Assembly: GCA_964400735.1 (NCBI GenBank)
Contig: CAYNVQ010000016.1
Span: 1 to 17,099 of the forward strand
Reading direction: 5' to 3'
Length of the DNA: 17,099 nt
Source of the DNA: CAYNVQ01 sp964400735
GTDB taxonomy: Bacteria > Acidobacteriota > Aminicenantia > Aminicenantales > Aminicenantaceae
Below, piece after piece: positions 1 to 7,305 of this stretch. Within the stretch, counting starts at the first letter, position 1. Every line of letters starts with the position of its first letter. The position numbers were made by a program, and so were the translations under genes. The notes under the pieces were generated by a model that had not been told where the DNA came from, did not search any database, and was given only the letters and a program-made list of their open reading frames with translations.

Positions 1-1
1 A

Positions 2-76
2 TCGGGGAGAGCGGATTCGAACCGCCGACCTCCTGCTCCCAAGGCAGGCGCGCTAACCAGGCTGCGCCACTCCCCG
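2..76 (-). tRNA. tRNA-Pro (anticodon TGG)
   Basis: Read on the minus strand this folds into a complete 75-nt cloverleaf. The acceptor stem is CGGGGAG/CTCCCCG with discriminator A. The D stem is GCGC/GCGC and the anticodon stem CCTGC/GCAGG. The anticodon loop CTTGGGA places TGG at positions 34-36, which decodes proline CCA and by wobble other CCN codons. The T stem (GGCGG/CCGCT, one G-U pair) carries a TTCGAAT loop. CCA is not encoded. A promoter-like sequence lies just upstream on the same strand. Confidence 0.97.
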
Positions 77-87
77 ATCCATCCCTT

Positions 88-117
88 TCTATACTGCAGG
101 GGTATTTTTCGAATCAA
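88..117 (-). promoter_or_regulatory. putative promoter of tRNA-Pro
   Basis: On the minus strand a TTGATT -35 (112-117) and a TATAGA -10 (88-93) are separated by 18 bases. The -10 ends about 12 bases before the tRNA 5' end, as expected for a stable-RNA promoter with a short leader. Assigned by eye from consensus match and position only. Confidence 0.5.
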
Positions 118-328
118 GCACCGACATGAATCCCCGTCTCCAGGCTCGACGAAACGACCCTCGGCAGCCCTGAACAAACAGGGAGTCATGAATCTTACAC
201 CCTCAGGTTTGGTGAATAATTATACTACAACTGGGAAAGAAAAACGAAAACGAGAACAAGGATGCTTCCGGTAGCTGAAAATAAATATGTGTATGATTTA
301 TACATCATGCCGACACATCATTTATCGA

Positions 329-2026
329 TCACTTTCGCCGAATCTCTTTTTCGATCCTCCCTCTGTCTATTTTCAGAATGACGGGTCTTCCGTGCGGACA
401 GAGCGAGGGATTCGATGTCTTGAACAATTCATCCACCAAGTAGTCCATCTTTTCAAAGGCCAGGTGCTGGCCCGCCTTGACCGCCGTCTTGCAGGCAAGG
501 GTAGCCAGAAGCGCATTCTTTTTATCCATGATTCTTTCTTCTTTCATACCCTCAAGAAGAGCCAGGAAAATTTGGCGGGCCTCCTCTTCTTTAAATATGT
601 CGGGATATTCTTTGAGAGCAAAGGTTCGGCCTCCCATATTTTCTACACGAAAGCCTGACTCCTCTAATAAAGCACGGCTGTCCTCAAAGTTCAGAATCTG
701 GCTGGTGGAAAGTTCGAAAACGACGGGGAGTAGCATCATTTTCATAGGCCATTTCTTTTCTTTGTCGATCTGTTGGTATTTCTCGTAGAGAATCCGCTCG
801 TGGGCGTTGTGCTGGTCGATAATCATAATCCCTTCTTCGTTGGATGCGACGATGTAGGTGTCCAGATACTGGCCGAGAACATGTGGATATCCTCTTCCTC
901 GCTTCTGTTCCGGGATCGATCGCTCCCTTTTTTGGCCTTCCGCTTCATAAGGAAAACTCAGGTCCGGGATTTGATTGCTCTCCTCAACCCTGCCGGTCAT
1001 CCGCCTTTCCTTACGAGGATATACCTCTTTTATCCCGATCTCCCGGGAAAAGGCTCGAGCCATTCCCTTTCGGATCAAATGAAAAATCCTCTGAGGATCT
1101 TTGAATCTAACCTCGGCCTTAGCTGGATGAACATTGACATCGACCTCGGAATAAGGAACGTTCAAAAAGAGAAAGGCTTCGGCAAACTGATCCTTCTCCG
1201 TATACCCTTTGAAAACCTGATTCACAGCCGCTTGAATCGTTCGATCCTTCACCATCCGCTTATTCACATAGAAGAGTTGATGGTTGCGGTCCCTGCGTCC
1301 CGACGGCGGCCGGGAAGTATATCCATAAATACTCCAGTCTTCGTCGGATTCTTCTATCTCCATGAGTTTTTCCAAACTCGATTTTCCGTATATCTGGTAA
1401 ATTCGTTCCCTCAGGCTGGAGACCTCCGGGTAATCAAAAACCCGGCGGTTTCCATGACGCAAGCTAAACCGGACTTCTGGAAAAGACAAGGCCACACAGG
1501 TCAGATACTTGACTATTTGGCTGAGCTCGGACCTATCCGAGCGCAGAAATTTTTTCCGGGCAGGAAGATTGAAAAACAGATCTCTTGCCTCGACAGTCGT
1601 TCCCCGGGGGAGGACCGCATCATCTTTTCGGATCGTTCTCTCTCCTTCTCTCTCGACTTTGGTTCCCCTTTCTCCCTCTCCGGCAAAGGTTTTGAGGGTC
1701 ACGCGGGATACAGCCGAAATACTGGGCAGGGCCTCTCCACGAAATCCCATAGTTGAAATTCGTTCCAGGTCCTGCTCGCGGGAAATTTTGCTTGTGGAAT
1801 GTCTTTCGAAACAAAAAAGGGCATCCTCACAGCTCATCCCGTGGCCGTTGTCCGAAACTCGAATGAGCTTCTTACCACCTTCGATGACATCGATTTTGAT
1901 TTCTGAGGCCTCGGCATCGAGGGAATTCTCCACCAGTTCCTTGACAACCGAGCTGGGCTTTTCGATAACTTCACCGGCTGCGATTTTTTGCGATATTTCC
2001 CTGGGGAGGAGGATGATTTTATTCAT
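329..2026 (-). CDS. mutL: DNA mismatch repair endonuclease MutL
   Basis: MutL couples mismatch recognition by MutS to downstream repair in the cytoplasm. The N-terminal GHKL ATPase is complete: ELVENSLDA around residues 30-38 with the metal-binding Asn34, DNGHGM at 59-64, RHSTSKI at 75-81 and GFRGEAL at 94-100. The C-terminal dimerisation/nuclease domain has the metal-dependent endonuclease signature at 404-415, reading DQHN rather than the usual DQHA, followed by ACKTAVKAG (511-519) and CPHGRP (543-548). The enzyme is therefore of the nicking type found in bacteria without MutH. At 565 residues it has a short linker but otherwise normal family size. The ATG at 2026 gives the canonical N-terminus, although no strong Shine-Dalgarno is visible. 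It is the last gene of the rpiB-purD operon, 41 bases after mtaB. No mutS lies in the window. Confidence 0.97.
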   Translation of the reverse strand: MNKIILLPREISQKIAAGEVIEKPSSVVKELVENSLDAEASEIKIDVIEGGKKLIRVSDNGHGMSCEDALFCFERHSTSKISREQDLERISTMGFRGEALPSISAVSRVTLKTFAGEGERGTKVEREGERTIRKDDAVLPRGTTVEARDLFFNLPARKKFLRSDRSELSQIVKYLTCVALSFPEVRFSLRHGNRRVFDYPEVSSLRERIYQIYGKSSLEKLMEIEESDEDWSIYGYTSRPPSGRRDRNHQLFYVNKRMVKDRTIQAAVNQVFKGYTEKDQFAEAFLFLNVPYSEVDVNVHPAKAEVRFKDPQRIFHLIRKGMARAFSREIGIKEVYPRKERRMTGRVEESNQIPDLSFPYEAEGQKRERSIPEQKRGRGYPHVLGQYLDTYIVASNEEGIMIIDQHNAHERILYEKYQQIDKEKKWPMKMMLLPVVFELSTSQILNFEDSRALLEESGFRVENMGGRTFALKEYPDIFKEEEARQIFLALLEGMKEERIMDKKNALLATLACKTAVKAGQHLAFEKMDYLVDELFKTSNPSLCPHGRPVILKIDRGRIEKEIRRK

Positions 2027-2067
2027 TGATCTCAGAAACTCTTAAAAGCCAAGAAATCTTCATAGAT

Positions 2068-3312
2068 TCAGTGAACAATCTCCCCCCTATTGGCATTCGA
2101 TAAAACGTCGGTAATCCTGACCTTGACTTTCATTCTCGATTCCAAGTTACACCGAGGAACATGGACCCGGATATAATTAGACGTCAGGACCTGCGTCCAT
2201 GCTTCTTCATGCTTTATCACAATTCCTTCCGCCATTTTTCCAGCCAGGCTTTGGCGAAAGGCAAAATTTTTCTGCCTGGACAATTTTCTCAGCCGTGCCG
2301 CCCGTCCCCGCTTGACCTTCTCTGCCACAGGTTCCCATCGGGCCGCTGGAGTTCCTGGCCGGGGCGAGTACGAAAACACGTGAAAATAAGTCAAAGGTAC
2401 CTGCTGCAAGAATTCGAACATCTTTTCGAAGTCTTCATCCGTCTCTTCCGGAAATCCGACGATAATGTCCGCCCCCAAGGAGGCTTGCGGACTTCTCTTA
2501 CGCAGGGCATAAAGGATCTGGCGGTAATCCTCCACCTTGATCATACGCCCCATCCTTTTCAGGACTTTATCGGATCCGTGTTGAAGGGAAAGGTGAAAAT
2601 GGGGACAAATTTTCGGAATCGAAACAATATGATCACATATATCTCCATCTAAAAAGCGTGGATCGAGGGAACTCAGCCTTATTTGACCTAGACCCTCGAC
2701 TCGCTCGATACTCCGCAGCAAATCGACAAATCGTTTCTCCGGTTTCAGGTCTTTTCCGTAGGAACAAAGATTGATACCGGTCAAGACAATCTCTCTGTAT
2801 CCCTGTTCGGTGTATTCTCTGACTTTCTGGACAACCTTACCCGGAGCGAGGCTCACACTCCTTCCCCTAACTTGAGGAATAATGCAAAAACTGCATCGGA
2901 AATCGCATCCGTCTTGTGCTTTTACCAGAGCACGGGACCGGCAGTGCCTGAACGCCCCCCCTTTTTGGGGGCCAAGCCGGCTTACAACTCTATCCGCCAA
3001 ATTTTCCTTTTCACCATTTGACATAACCTGCCAAACCTGAGGATTTTTCTTCAGGTGGTCGGCATGACGCTCGGTATAACACCCTGTGAGAATCAACTTT
3101 GCTTCGGGGTTGTCACGGGTCATCCTGTTCAGAAAGCTGCGTACATCTCTGTCCGCCCGACTGGTCAACGTGCAGGTGTTCACCACGACGATATCGCCCT
3201 GCCACACATTCGGCTCGTACACCAAGCCGTGACTTTGAAGTTCATGAACCCAGAAAAAGCCTTCGGCCTGGTTCACCCGGCATCCGAAATTCTGAACAGA
3301 AAAGGACGTCAT
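2068..3312 (-). CDS. mtaB: tRNA N6-threonylcarbamoyladenosine (t6A37) methylthiotransferase MtaB
   Basis: Radical-SAM methylthiotransferase that converts t6A37 to ms2t6A37 in tRNAs reading ANN codons. The N-terminal UPF0004 domain supplies the three auxiliary-cluster cysteines, Cys11 (FGCRVNQAE), Cys47 (VNTCT) and Cys78 (TGCYTE). The radical-SAM CxxxCxxC is at 136/140/143 (GCDFRCSFC), followed by IIPQVRGR. The FGCRVNQAE and KAQDGCDFRC wording is typical of MtaB rather than MiaB or RimO. A TRAM-like tail occupies roughly the last 60 residues. At 414 residues it is normal for the family. The ATG overlaps the purE stop in an ATGA, implying coupled translation. A strong AGGAGG lies about 14 bases upstream, farther than usual, but an in-frame TAA between them rules out an earlier start. 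Confidence 0.93.
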   Translation of the reverse strand: MTSFSVQNFGCRVNQAEGFFWVHELQSHGLVYEPNVWQGDIVVVNTCTLTSRADRDVRSFLNRMTRDNPEAKLILTGCYTERHADHLKKNPQVWQVMSNGEKENLADRVVSRLGPQKGGAFRHCRSRALVKAQDGCDFRCSFCIIPQVRGRSVSLAPGKVVQKVREYTEQGYREIVLTGINLCSYGKDLKPEKRFVDLLRSIERVEGLGQIRLSSLDPRFLDGDICDHIVSIPKICPHFHLSLQHGSDKVLKRMGRMIKVEDYRQILYALRKRSPQASLGADIIVGFPEETDEDFEKMFEFLQQVPLTYFHVFSYSPRPGTPAARWEPVAEKVKRGRAARLRKLSRQKNFAFRQSLAGKMAEGIVIKHEEAWTQVLTSNYIRVHVPRCNLESRMKVKVRITDVLSNANRGEIVH

Positions 3313-3800
3313 ATTTTATTCTGTATCCTCCTGGAGGACGATTCCACATCTTCTGCCATTTTTTTCCTGTAATCTTCTATCTTTTCGGAAAGAGATGGAT
3401 CCTTCAAGGCAAGTATCTGGACGGCCAGCAGAACCGCATTCGCAGCGCCCGCCTTTCCTATTCCCATACAGGCTACCGGAATGCCCTTAGGCATTTGGGA
3501 AGTGGACAGCAGGGCATCCAGACCTCCAAGCCCTGCCCCTCCTACAGGAACGCCAATCACCGGTCGAACCGTGTGGGCGGAGACAACTCCTGCCAGGTGG
3601 GCCGCTTTTCCGGCCACAGCGATAAAAACCTCGGTTCCTTTTTCTTCAAACTCCCTTATCAGAGCCACTGTCCTTTGCGGAGAACGATGGGCCGAGGTCA
3701 CCTCGAGCCGGAACGAAACGCCGAATTCATCCAACAGGCGCAACGCGCCTTCGACGACTTCAAAATCCGATTCGCTTCCGATAAATATTCCGATTTTCAT
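3309..3800 (-). CDS. purE: 5-(carboxyamino)imidazole ribonucleotide mutase PurE
   Basis: PurE interconverts N5-CAIR and CAIR in de novo purine synthesis. The 163-residue protein shows the family landmarks in order: GSESD (8-12), TSAHRSP (35-41), a glycine/histidine loop with AAHLAG (66-71), and QMPKGIPV followed by GIGKAGAANA. The SAHR and AAHLxG motifs fit class I (N5-CAIR mutase) rather than class II (AIR carboxylase, which has SAHK and GRSNALSG). The loop reads VAGKAAH where class I enzymes usually have GAGGAAH. A class I enzyme needs PurK, which is not in the window. The start has a strong GGGAGG five bases upstream. The ATG overlaps the purD stop by 4 bases, and the stop overlaps the mtaB start in the same way. 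Confidence 0.94.
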   Translation of the reverse strand: MKIGIFIGSESDFEVVEGALRLLDEFGVSFRLEVTSAHRSPQRTVALIREFEEKGTEVFIAVAGKAAHLAGVVSAHTVRPVIGVPVGGAGLGGLDALLSTSQMPKGIPVACMGIGKAGAANAVLLAVQILALKDPSLSEKIEDYRKKMAEDVESSSRRIQNKI

Positions 3801-5074
3801 TCAGCCTCCCTTAAAACGCCGATATCCCGCCTCCAATGCATGGCTTCAAAATATATCCTAGACAATGCCTTGTAGATCTTATCCATGGTTTCAGCCAAGG
3901 TCTTCTCGGAAGCACAAACATTGAGAACTCTTCCTCCATTGGTATAATATTGACCGTCTTTCAAGACCGTCCCCGCATGAAAGATCACCACACCCGGGAA
4001 TGCCGAAGCTTCCTCTAAGCCCTCTATCGGCTTCCCCTTCTCGTACTTCAGGGGATAACCTCCTGAGGCAGCCACCACACACCCAGCCGCATTGGGACTC
4101 CACGGCACCTCTTTATCGAGGACATTCCCCTCCACAGCGGAAAGGAGCAGTTCCAGCAAATCCCCCTGCATTCTGAGCATCTGGGGCTGTGTTTCGGGAT
4201 CACCGAAGCGGCAGTTGTACTCCAATACCTTCGGCCCGTCCGTTGTCAGCATCAAGCCTACATAAAGAACTCCTTTAAACCTTCTTCCTTCCTCCAGCAT
4301 GCGCGTTATCGTCGGAAAAATGGTGGTATTCACGATACTGTCGAACATCTCCTGATCAATATAGGGAGAAGGCGAGATGGCCCCCATCCCTCCTGTGTTT
4401 GGCCCCTTGTCTCCATCATAAACCGATTTATGATCCATGGTGGTCACTAGAGGAAGAACTTTCACTCCATCCGATATCACGATGAATGAGGCCTCCTTGC
4501 CGACCAAGAATTCTTCGACAACAAGCCTATCTCCTGCCTTGCCGAATTTTTTCTCTACCATTATAGAGTCGATGGCTTCCTCTGCCCTTTTCGGGTTCCT
4601 GCAGATAATGACACCCTTCCCGGCGGCCAATCCGTCTGCTTTTACCACCAGAGGGAAAGTAAATCTTCCTGAGGCGACGATCTTTTTTGCCTGCTCAGCT
4701 GAATCGGCTATCTCAAACCGGCCGGTAGGAATCCTGTGACGGGCCATGAATTGTTTGGCAAATATTTTGCTTCCTTCCAGTTCCGAAGCATTCTTGCTCG
4801 GCCCGAATATCTTCAATCCATTCTTTTCAAACTCATCGACGATCCCCATGGTTAAGGGAGCCTCAGGGCCTATCACAGTCAAATCGATCGTCTGCTTGGA
4901 AGCGAAATCCAAAAGCCCGGGGATATCTTCTGCCCCGATCGGGACGTTTTCGGCGATGCTCTGCGTCCCGGCGTTTCCCGGGGCACAAAAGAGCTTTTGG
5001 AGCATGGGGCTCTGGGCTATTTTCCATGCCAAAGCATGTTCCCTCCCTCCTGACCCAACGACTAATACTTTCAT
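3797..5074 (-). CDS. purD: phosphoribosylamine-glycine ligase PurD (GAR synthetase)
   Basis: PurD joins phosphoribosylamine and glycine with ATP to give GAR, the second step of purine synthesis. The N-terminal domain begins with VVGSGGREHALAWKI (residues 6-20) and continues with PGNAGT and the VIGPEAPL segment. The ATP-grasp core contains KADGLAAGKGV, then GPNTGGMGA and the substrate/metal motif NCRFGDPETQ. At 425 residues it is full length. The ATG at 5074 has a strong upstream site (GAGGTGAGGTGAT ending directly before the start). It lies 77 bases after the SHMT gene and overlaps purE by 4 bases. Its glycine substrate could come from the SHMT encoded just upstream. Confidence 0.97.
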   Translation of the reverse strand: MKVLVVGSGGREHALAWKIAQSPMLQKLFCAPGNAGTQSIAENVPIGAEDIPGLLDFASKQTIDLTVIGPEAPLTMGIVDEFEKNGLKIFGPSKNASELEGSKIFAKQFMARHRIPTGRFEIADSAEQAKKIVASGRFTFPLVVKADGLAAGKGVIICRNPKRAEEAIDSIMVEKKFGKAGDRLVVEEFLVGKEASFIVISDGVKVLPLVTTMDHKSVYDGDKGPNTGGMGAISPSPYIDQEMFDSIVNTTIFPTITRMLEEGRRFKGVLYVGLMLTTDGPKVLEYNCRFGDPETQPQMLRMQGDLLELLLSAVEGNVLDKEVPWSPNAAGCVVAASGGYPLKYEKGKPIEGLEEASAFPGVVIFHAGTVLKDGQYYTNGGRVLNVCASEKTLAETMDKIYKALSRIYFEAMHWRRDIGVLREAE

Positions 5075-5151
5075 ATCACCTCACCTCTTTGGAATTCATT
5101 CTGTCAAAAAAGGGAATATCCGTCAACAAAGCCAAGCGCCGGAAAAAATCC

Positions 5152-6588
5152 TCAAAGGCTTTTTTCCAAGCCCTCGATAAACATTCCGATGAATCCGGGA
5201 TAGGAAAAAATGGACTGGAAAATCTCCGCTGCAAAGGGGATGGCTTCCCGAATTGGCAGACAGTACCTCATTTCCAGGAAGTTCTCCCTGAATTTTTTCA
5301 CCTCTTCTTTGCTCGGCCTACCATGCAAGATGATGCCGGCAATCAAGTCTGCAAGATGATCAAAATCCCCCTCCTTCATACCGAAGCGCGTCATTTCCTG
5401 CACTCCCATCCGAACTCCGCTCGCGTCGAGGAAAGTCTCGTCATCAGGAAGAGCCTGATAGTTGGTCAAGATATTGTTTTCCTCCAATCTTCTCGCTATA
5501 TCCATCCCTTTGCCGAATTCCTGGATCCGGATAAGGACCTGGTGGGTCTCTGTGAAGCCATCCTTCTCATCTCCCTCCACCGGGACCTCTTTGAGATGCA
5601 GGGCCTGCGCAAAAGCCTTGGCATTTGACCGCACTTGATTTTGATAAGCCTCTTTGAACTCATTCATTTCATAGGTGGCCATTAAAAGAGCAAGCAACGT
5701 TCCCAAGTGGTGGTTGCTGGTGGAACCGGGAAAGGCTCTGCTCACGATGTCCAGCCACAGCTTGCGCAGCTCGGAACCTTTGGGAAAGTTGCCAGCCACC
5801 ATCCCGCGTTGCGGGCCGAAAAAAGTTTTATGCGTGCTTCCGGTAATGACATCGGCTCCTTCTGCCAAAGGTTCCTGAAAAACTCCGTACAACCCAAGCA
5901 CATGGGCCATATCGTACATAATGACGGGACGCGGATCCCAATCTTTTACCAGATCCGCCACATATTTTATGGGCTCTCTGTAGATGAACATGCTCTTTCC
6001 GAACACGATCAGCTCAGGCTTGTGCTCTACGATGAGCTCGGTCAATCGATCGAGGTCAGGCCTATAGGGGTTATCCTCCTGGACAGGAAAGTTGACCACC
6101 CTCTCTTTTCCCGTCTCTGGATCCTCTTCCACAAAATTAAATAGGGCCCCCATGGGTTGAGAGCTGAGGTGGCCTCCTTTGTTCAAAGCATTGTTCATGA
6201 CCAGCCTCATTTTTCGCATCGGCTGCCCTTCGGCACGGTTCCGGTTAAGGAAACGAACCATTCCTTTGAAAACGACCTCGTTGGCCATCTGGCCGCTTAT
6301 GGGACGGAGTTCCACTTCCGAGCACCCGAAGAAACGTCCCAGTTCTTGGCGGGTTTCCATCTCGATATCCCTAATGAAATCCGTTCCCTGGTAAAAATAA
6401 ATCTCTTCTCCTTTCATGGTTCTGTGTTCGGCATAACGGCCGGCAGGATCGGAGATCTCGCACATTTTGACCAAAATCGATGGCGTGGATTCGGAAGGGA
6501 TGAGGTTAAAGGATTCCCTTTGCCTCCACCGGTTGTTTTGGATGATCTTTTTTGATAAAGACTGAATTTTTTCATGAAAAGAAGACAT
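5152..6588 (-). CDS. atypical serine hydroxymethyltransferase (GlyA-like PLP enzyme)
   Basis: A fold-type I PLP enzyme related to SHMT, which interconverts serine and glycine and charges tetrahydrofolate. Visible SHMT landmarks are NLIPSES (28-34, usually NLIASEN), RPISGQMAN (95-103), NKGGHLSS (136-143) with the PLP-stacking His140, YDMAHVLGL (225-233) and the PLP-lysine motif STHKT with Lys254. It is long (478 residues against about 415-430). The usual YPGKRYYGG segment is replaced by RYAEHRTMKGEEIYFYQGTD. The RPISG and YQGTD wording recalls archaeal-type SHMT more than E. coli GlyA. A GGAG lies 8 bases before the chosen ATG, and the gene starts 13 bases after rpiB. Its place before purD supports a glycine/one-carbon role. 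A related aldolase or methylserine activity cannot be excluded, so no gene symbol is given. Confidence 0.82.
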   Translation of the reverse strand: MSSFHEKIQSLSKKIIQNNRWRQRESFNLIPSESTPSILVKMCEISDPAGRYAEHRTMKGEEIYFYQGTDFIRDIEMETRQELGRFFGCSEVELRPISGQMANEVVFKGMVRFLNRNRAEGQPMRKMRLVMNNALNKGGHLSSQPMGALFNFVEEDPETGKERVVNFPVQEDNPYRPDLDRLTELIVEHKPELIVFGKSMFIYREPIKYVADLVKDWDPRPVIMYDMAHVLGLYGVFQEPLAEGADVITGSTHKTFFGPQRGMVAGNFPKGSELRKLWLDIVSRAFPGSTSNHHLGTLLALLMATYEMNEFKEAYQNQVRSNAKAFAQALHLKEVPVEGDEKDGFTETHQVLIRIQEFGKGMDIARRLEENNILTNYQALPDDETFLDASGVRMGVQEMTRFGMKEGDFDHLADLIAGIILHGRPSKEEVKKFRENFLEMRYCLPIREAIPFAAEIFQSIFSYPGFIGMFIEGLEKSL

Positions 6589-6601
6589 GGCATCACTCCC
6601 G

Positions 6602-7054
6602 TTATGGTTTGAAATTTTTTTCTTCGATCTTGGCGATTTTTTCGAGCCGCACCTGGTGTCGACCTCCTTCGTATTCCGTTCTCAACCAAATCTCCACAAA
6701 ATGCAGGGCTTCATCCAGAGGGATTACCCTTCCTCCCAAAGTTAAACAATTCGAATCATTATGGCTTCGGCAGACTTCGGCGACATACTCGTCCCAGCAG
6801 GGTGTGGCCCGAATGCCCTTATGCTTGTTACCCACCATCGCCATCCCCAACCCTGTTCCACAGACCAGGATGGCCCTGTCGCACTTGCCCGACAAAACAG
6901 CTTTTACGGCCTTTTCCCCGAAGTCCACGTAATCGACCCGCTCGCCAGGACCACAGCCGAAATCCTCTAAATCTATTCCTTTTTTATCCAGATGGTCCAA
7001 AATTCCTTTCTTGAGGTTATATCCGGCATGATCTGACGCCAACGCAATTTTCAT
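6602..7054 (-). CDS. rpiB: ribose 5-phosphate isomerase B
   Basis: RpiB (LacAB_rpiB family) interconverts ribose 5-phosphate and ribulose 5-phosphate in the pentose phosphate pathway. The N-terminus MKIALASDHAGY is diagnostic. The catalytic cysteine and anion hole are at VCGTGLG (Cys65, Gly66-Gly68), with RSHND (His98) and NCLTLGGRVI following. The protein is 150 residues, normal for the family. Two in-frame ATGs are possible, at 7060 and 7054. I chose 7054 because AAGGGAG lies six bases before it but directly abuts the upstream ATG, which would add only Met-Arg. It is the first gene of the purine-linked run, with a promoter about 30 bases upstream, and links ribose phosphate supply (PRPP precursor) to the purD and purE genes downstream. 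Confidence 0.96.
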   Translation of the reverse strand: MKIALASDHAGYNLKKGILDHLDKKGIDLEDFGCGPGERVDYVDFGEKAVKAVLSGKCDRAILVCGTGLGMAMVGNKHKGIRATPCWDEYVAEVCRSHNDSNCLTLGGRVIPLDEALHFVEIWLRTEYEGGRHQVRLEKIAKIEEKNFKP

Positions 7055-7086
7055 CCGCATCTCCCTTCTTATTATCGGGTTGTCCC

Positions 7087-7115
7087 ATTATATCAATTAT
7101 TCCCTGGCAGTTAAA
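7087..7115 (-). promoter_or_regulatory. putative sigma70-type promoter of the rpiB-SHMT-purD-purE-mtaB-mutL operon
   Basis: On the minus strand a perfect TATAAT -10 (7087-7092) is preceded after 17 bases by a weak TTTAAC -35 (7110-7115). The predicted start point leaves a leader of about 25 bases to the rpiB ATG. No riboswitch or PurR-like operator is evident in the short leader. Genes further down are spaced by no more than 77 bases or overlap, so one promoter could serve all six. Confidence 0.6.
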
Positions 7116-7188
7116 CAACATAGTGTAATCGGTATCTTTCTTATCCCCACGAAGGTTTTTTTGGGGAGTCAAGCGGGCTAGTCAGGTG

Positions 7189-7200
7189 GCCTTTAAAGGC
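7189..7200. repeat. perfect 12-bp palindrome gcctttaaaggc
   Basis: A perfect self-complementary 12-mer lies in the 245-base gap between the rpiB promoter and the end of the S41 protease gene. It has no T-run and so is not a convincing terminator. It could be a protein-binding site or part of a decayed element. Function unknown. Confidence 0.4.
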
Positions 7201-7209
7201 AAGGGGGGC

Positions 7210-7266
7210 ATGGCTACTCGAAGCAGAAAGCGAGACGATAAACAACAAGCGTTATTTAGATATTAA
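7210..7266 (+). other. 18-codon open frame with strong ribosome-binding site (possible gene remnant)
   Basis: A short plus-strand frame (MATRSRKRDDKQQALFRY, then TAA) begins directly after AAGGGGGGC, a strong ribosome-binding sequence. It lies in the gap between two minus-strand genes. The basic start followed by KQQALF is loosely like the N-terminus of some IS transposases, which I hold only as a guess. It could equally be chance, or a small peptide gene. Nothing recognisable continues downstream. Confidence 0.2.
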
Positions 7267-7305
7267 CGGAAGGGAAGCAAAACCTGGTTCGAAGTGGAGG
7301 ATGGC

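Noticed and set aside
168..183. CCCTG-aacaaa-CAGGG hairpin between tRNA-Pro and mutL
   Set aside because: The stem is only 5 bp with no T-run on either strand, too weak to call a terminator for mutL.
773..1756. 327-codon open frame on the plus strand inside mutL
   Set aside because: It is antisense to the clearly conserved MutL ATPase and linker regions and has no recognisable domain, so it is a shadow of codon bias.
5075..5151. Possible riboswitch or attenuator before purD
   Set aside because: The gap is 77 bases with no purine or glycine riboswitch core and no terminator hairpin. A plain ribosome-binding site explains it.
7145..7166. CCCCA...TGGGG stem around the T-run (minus-strand TCCCCA/TGGGGA) as a terminator for the S41 gene
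   Set aside because: The loop is long, the T-run lies inside the loop rather than after the stem, and the site is about 140 bases past the stop codon.
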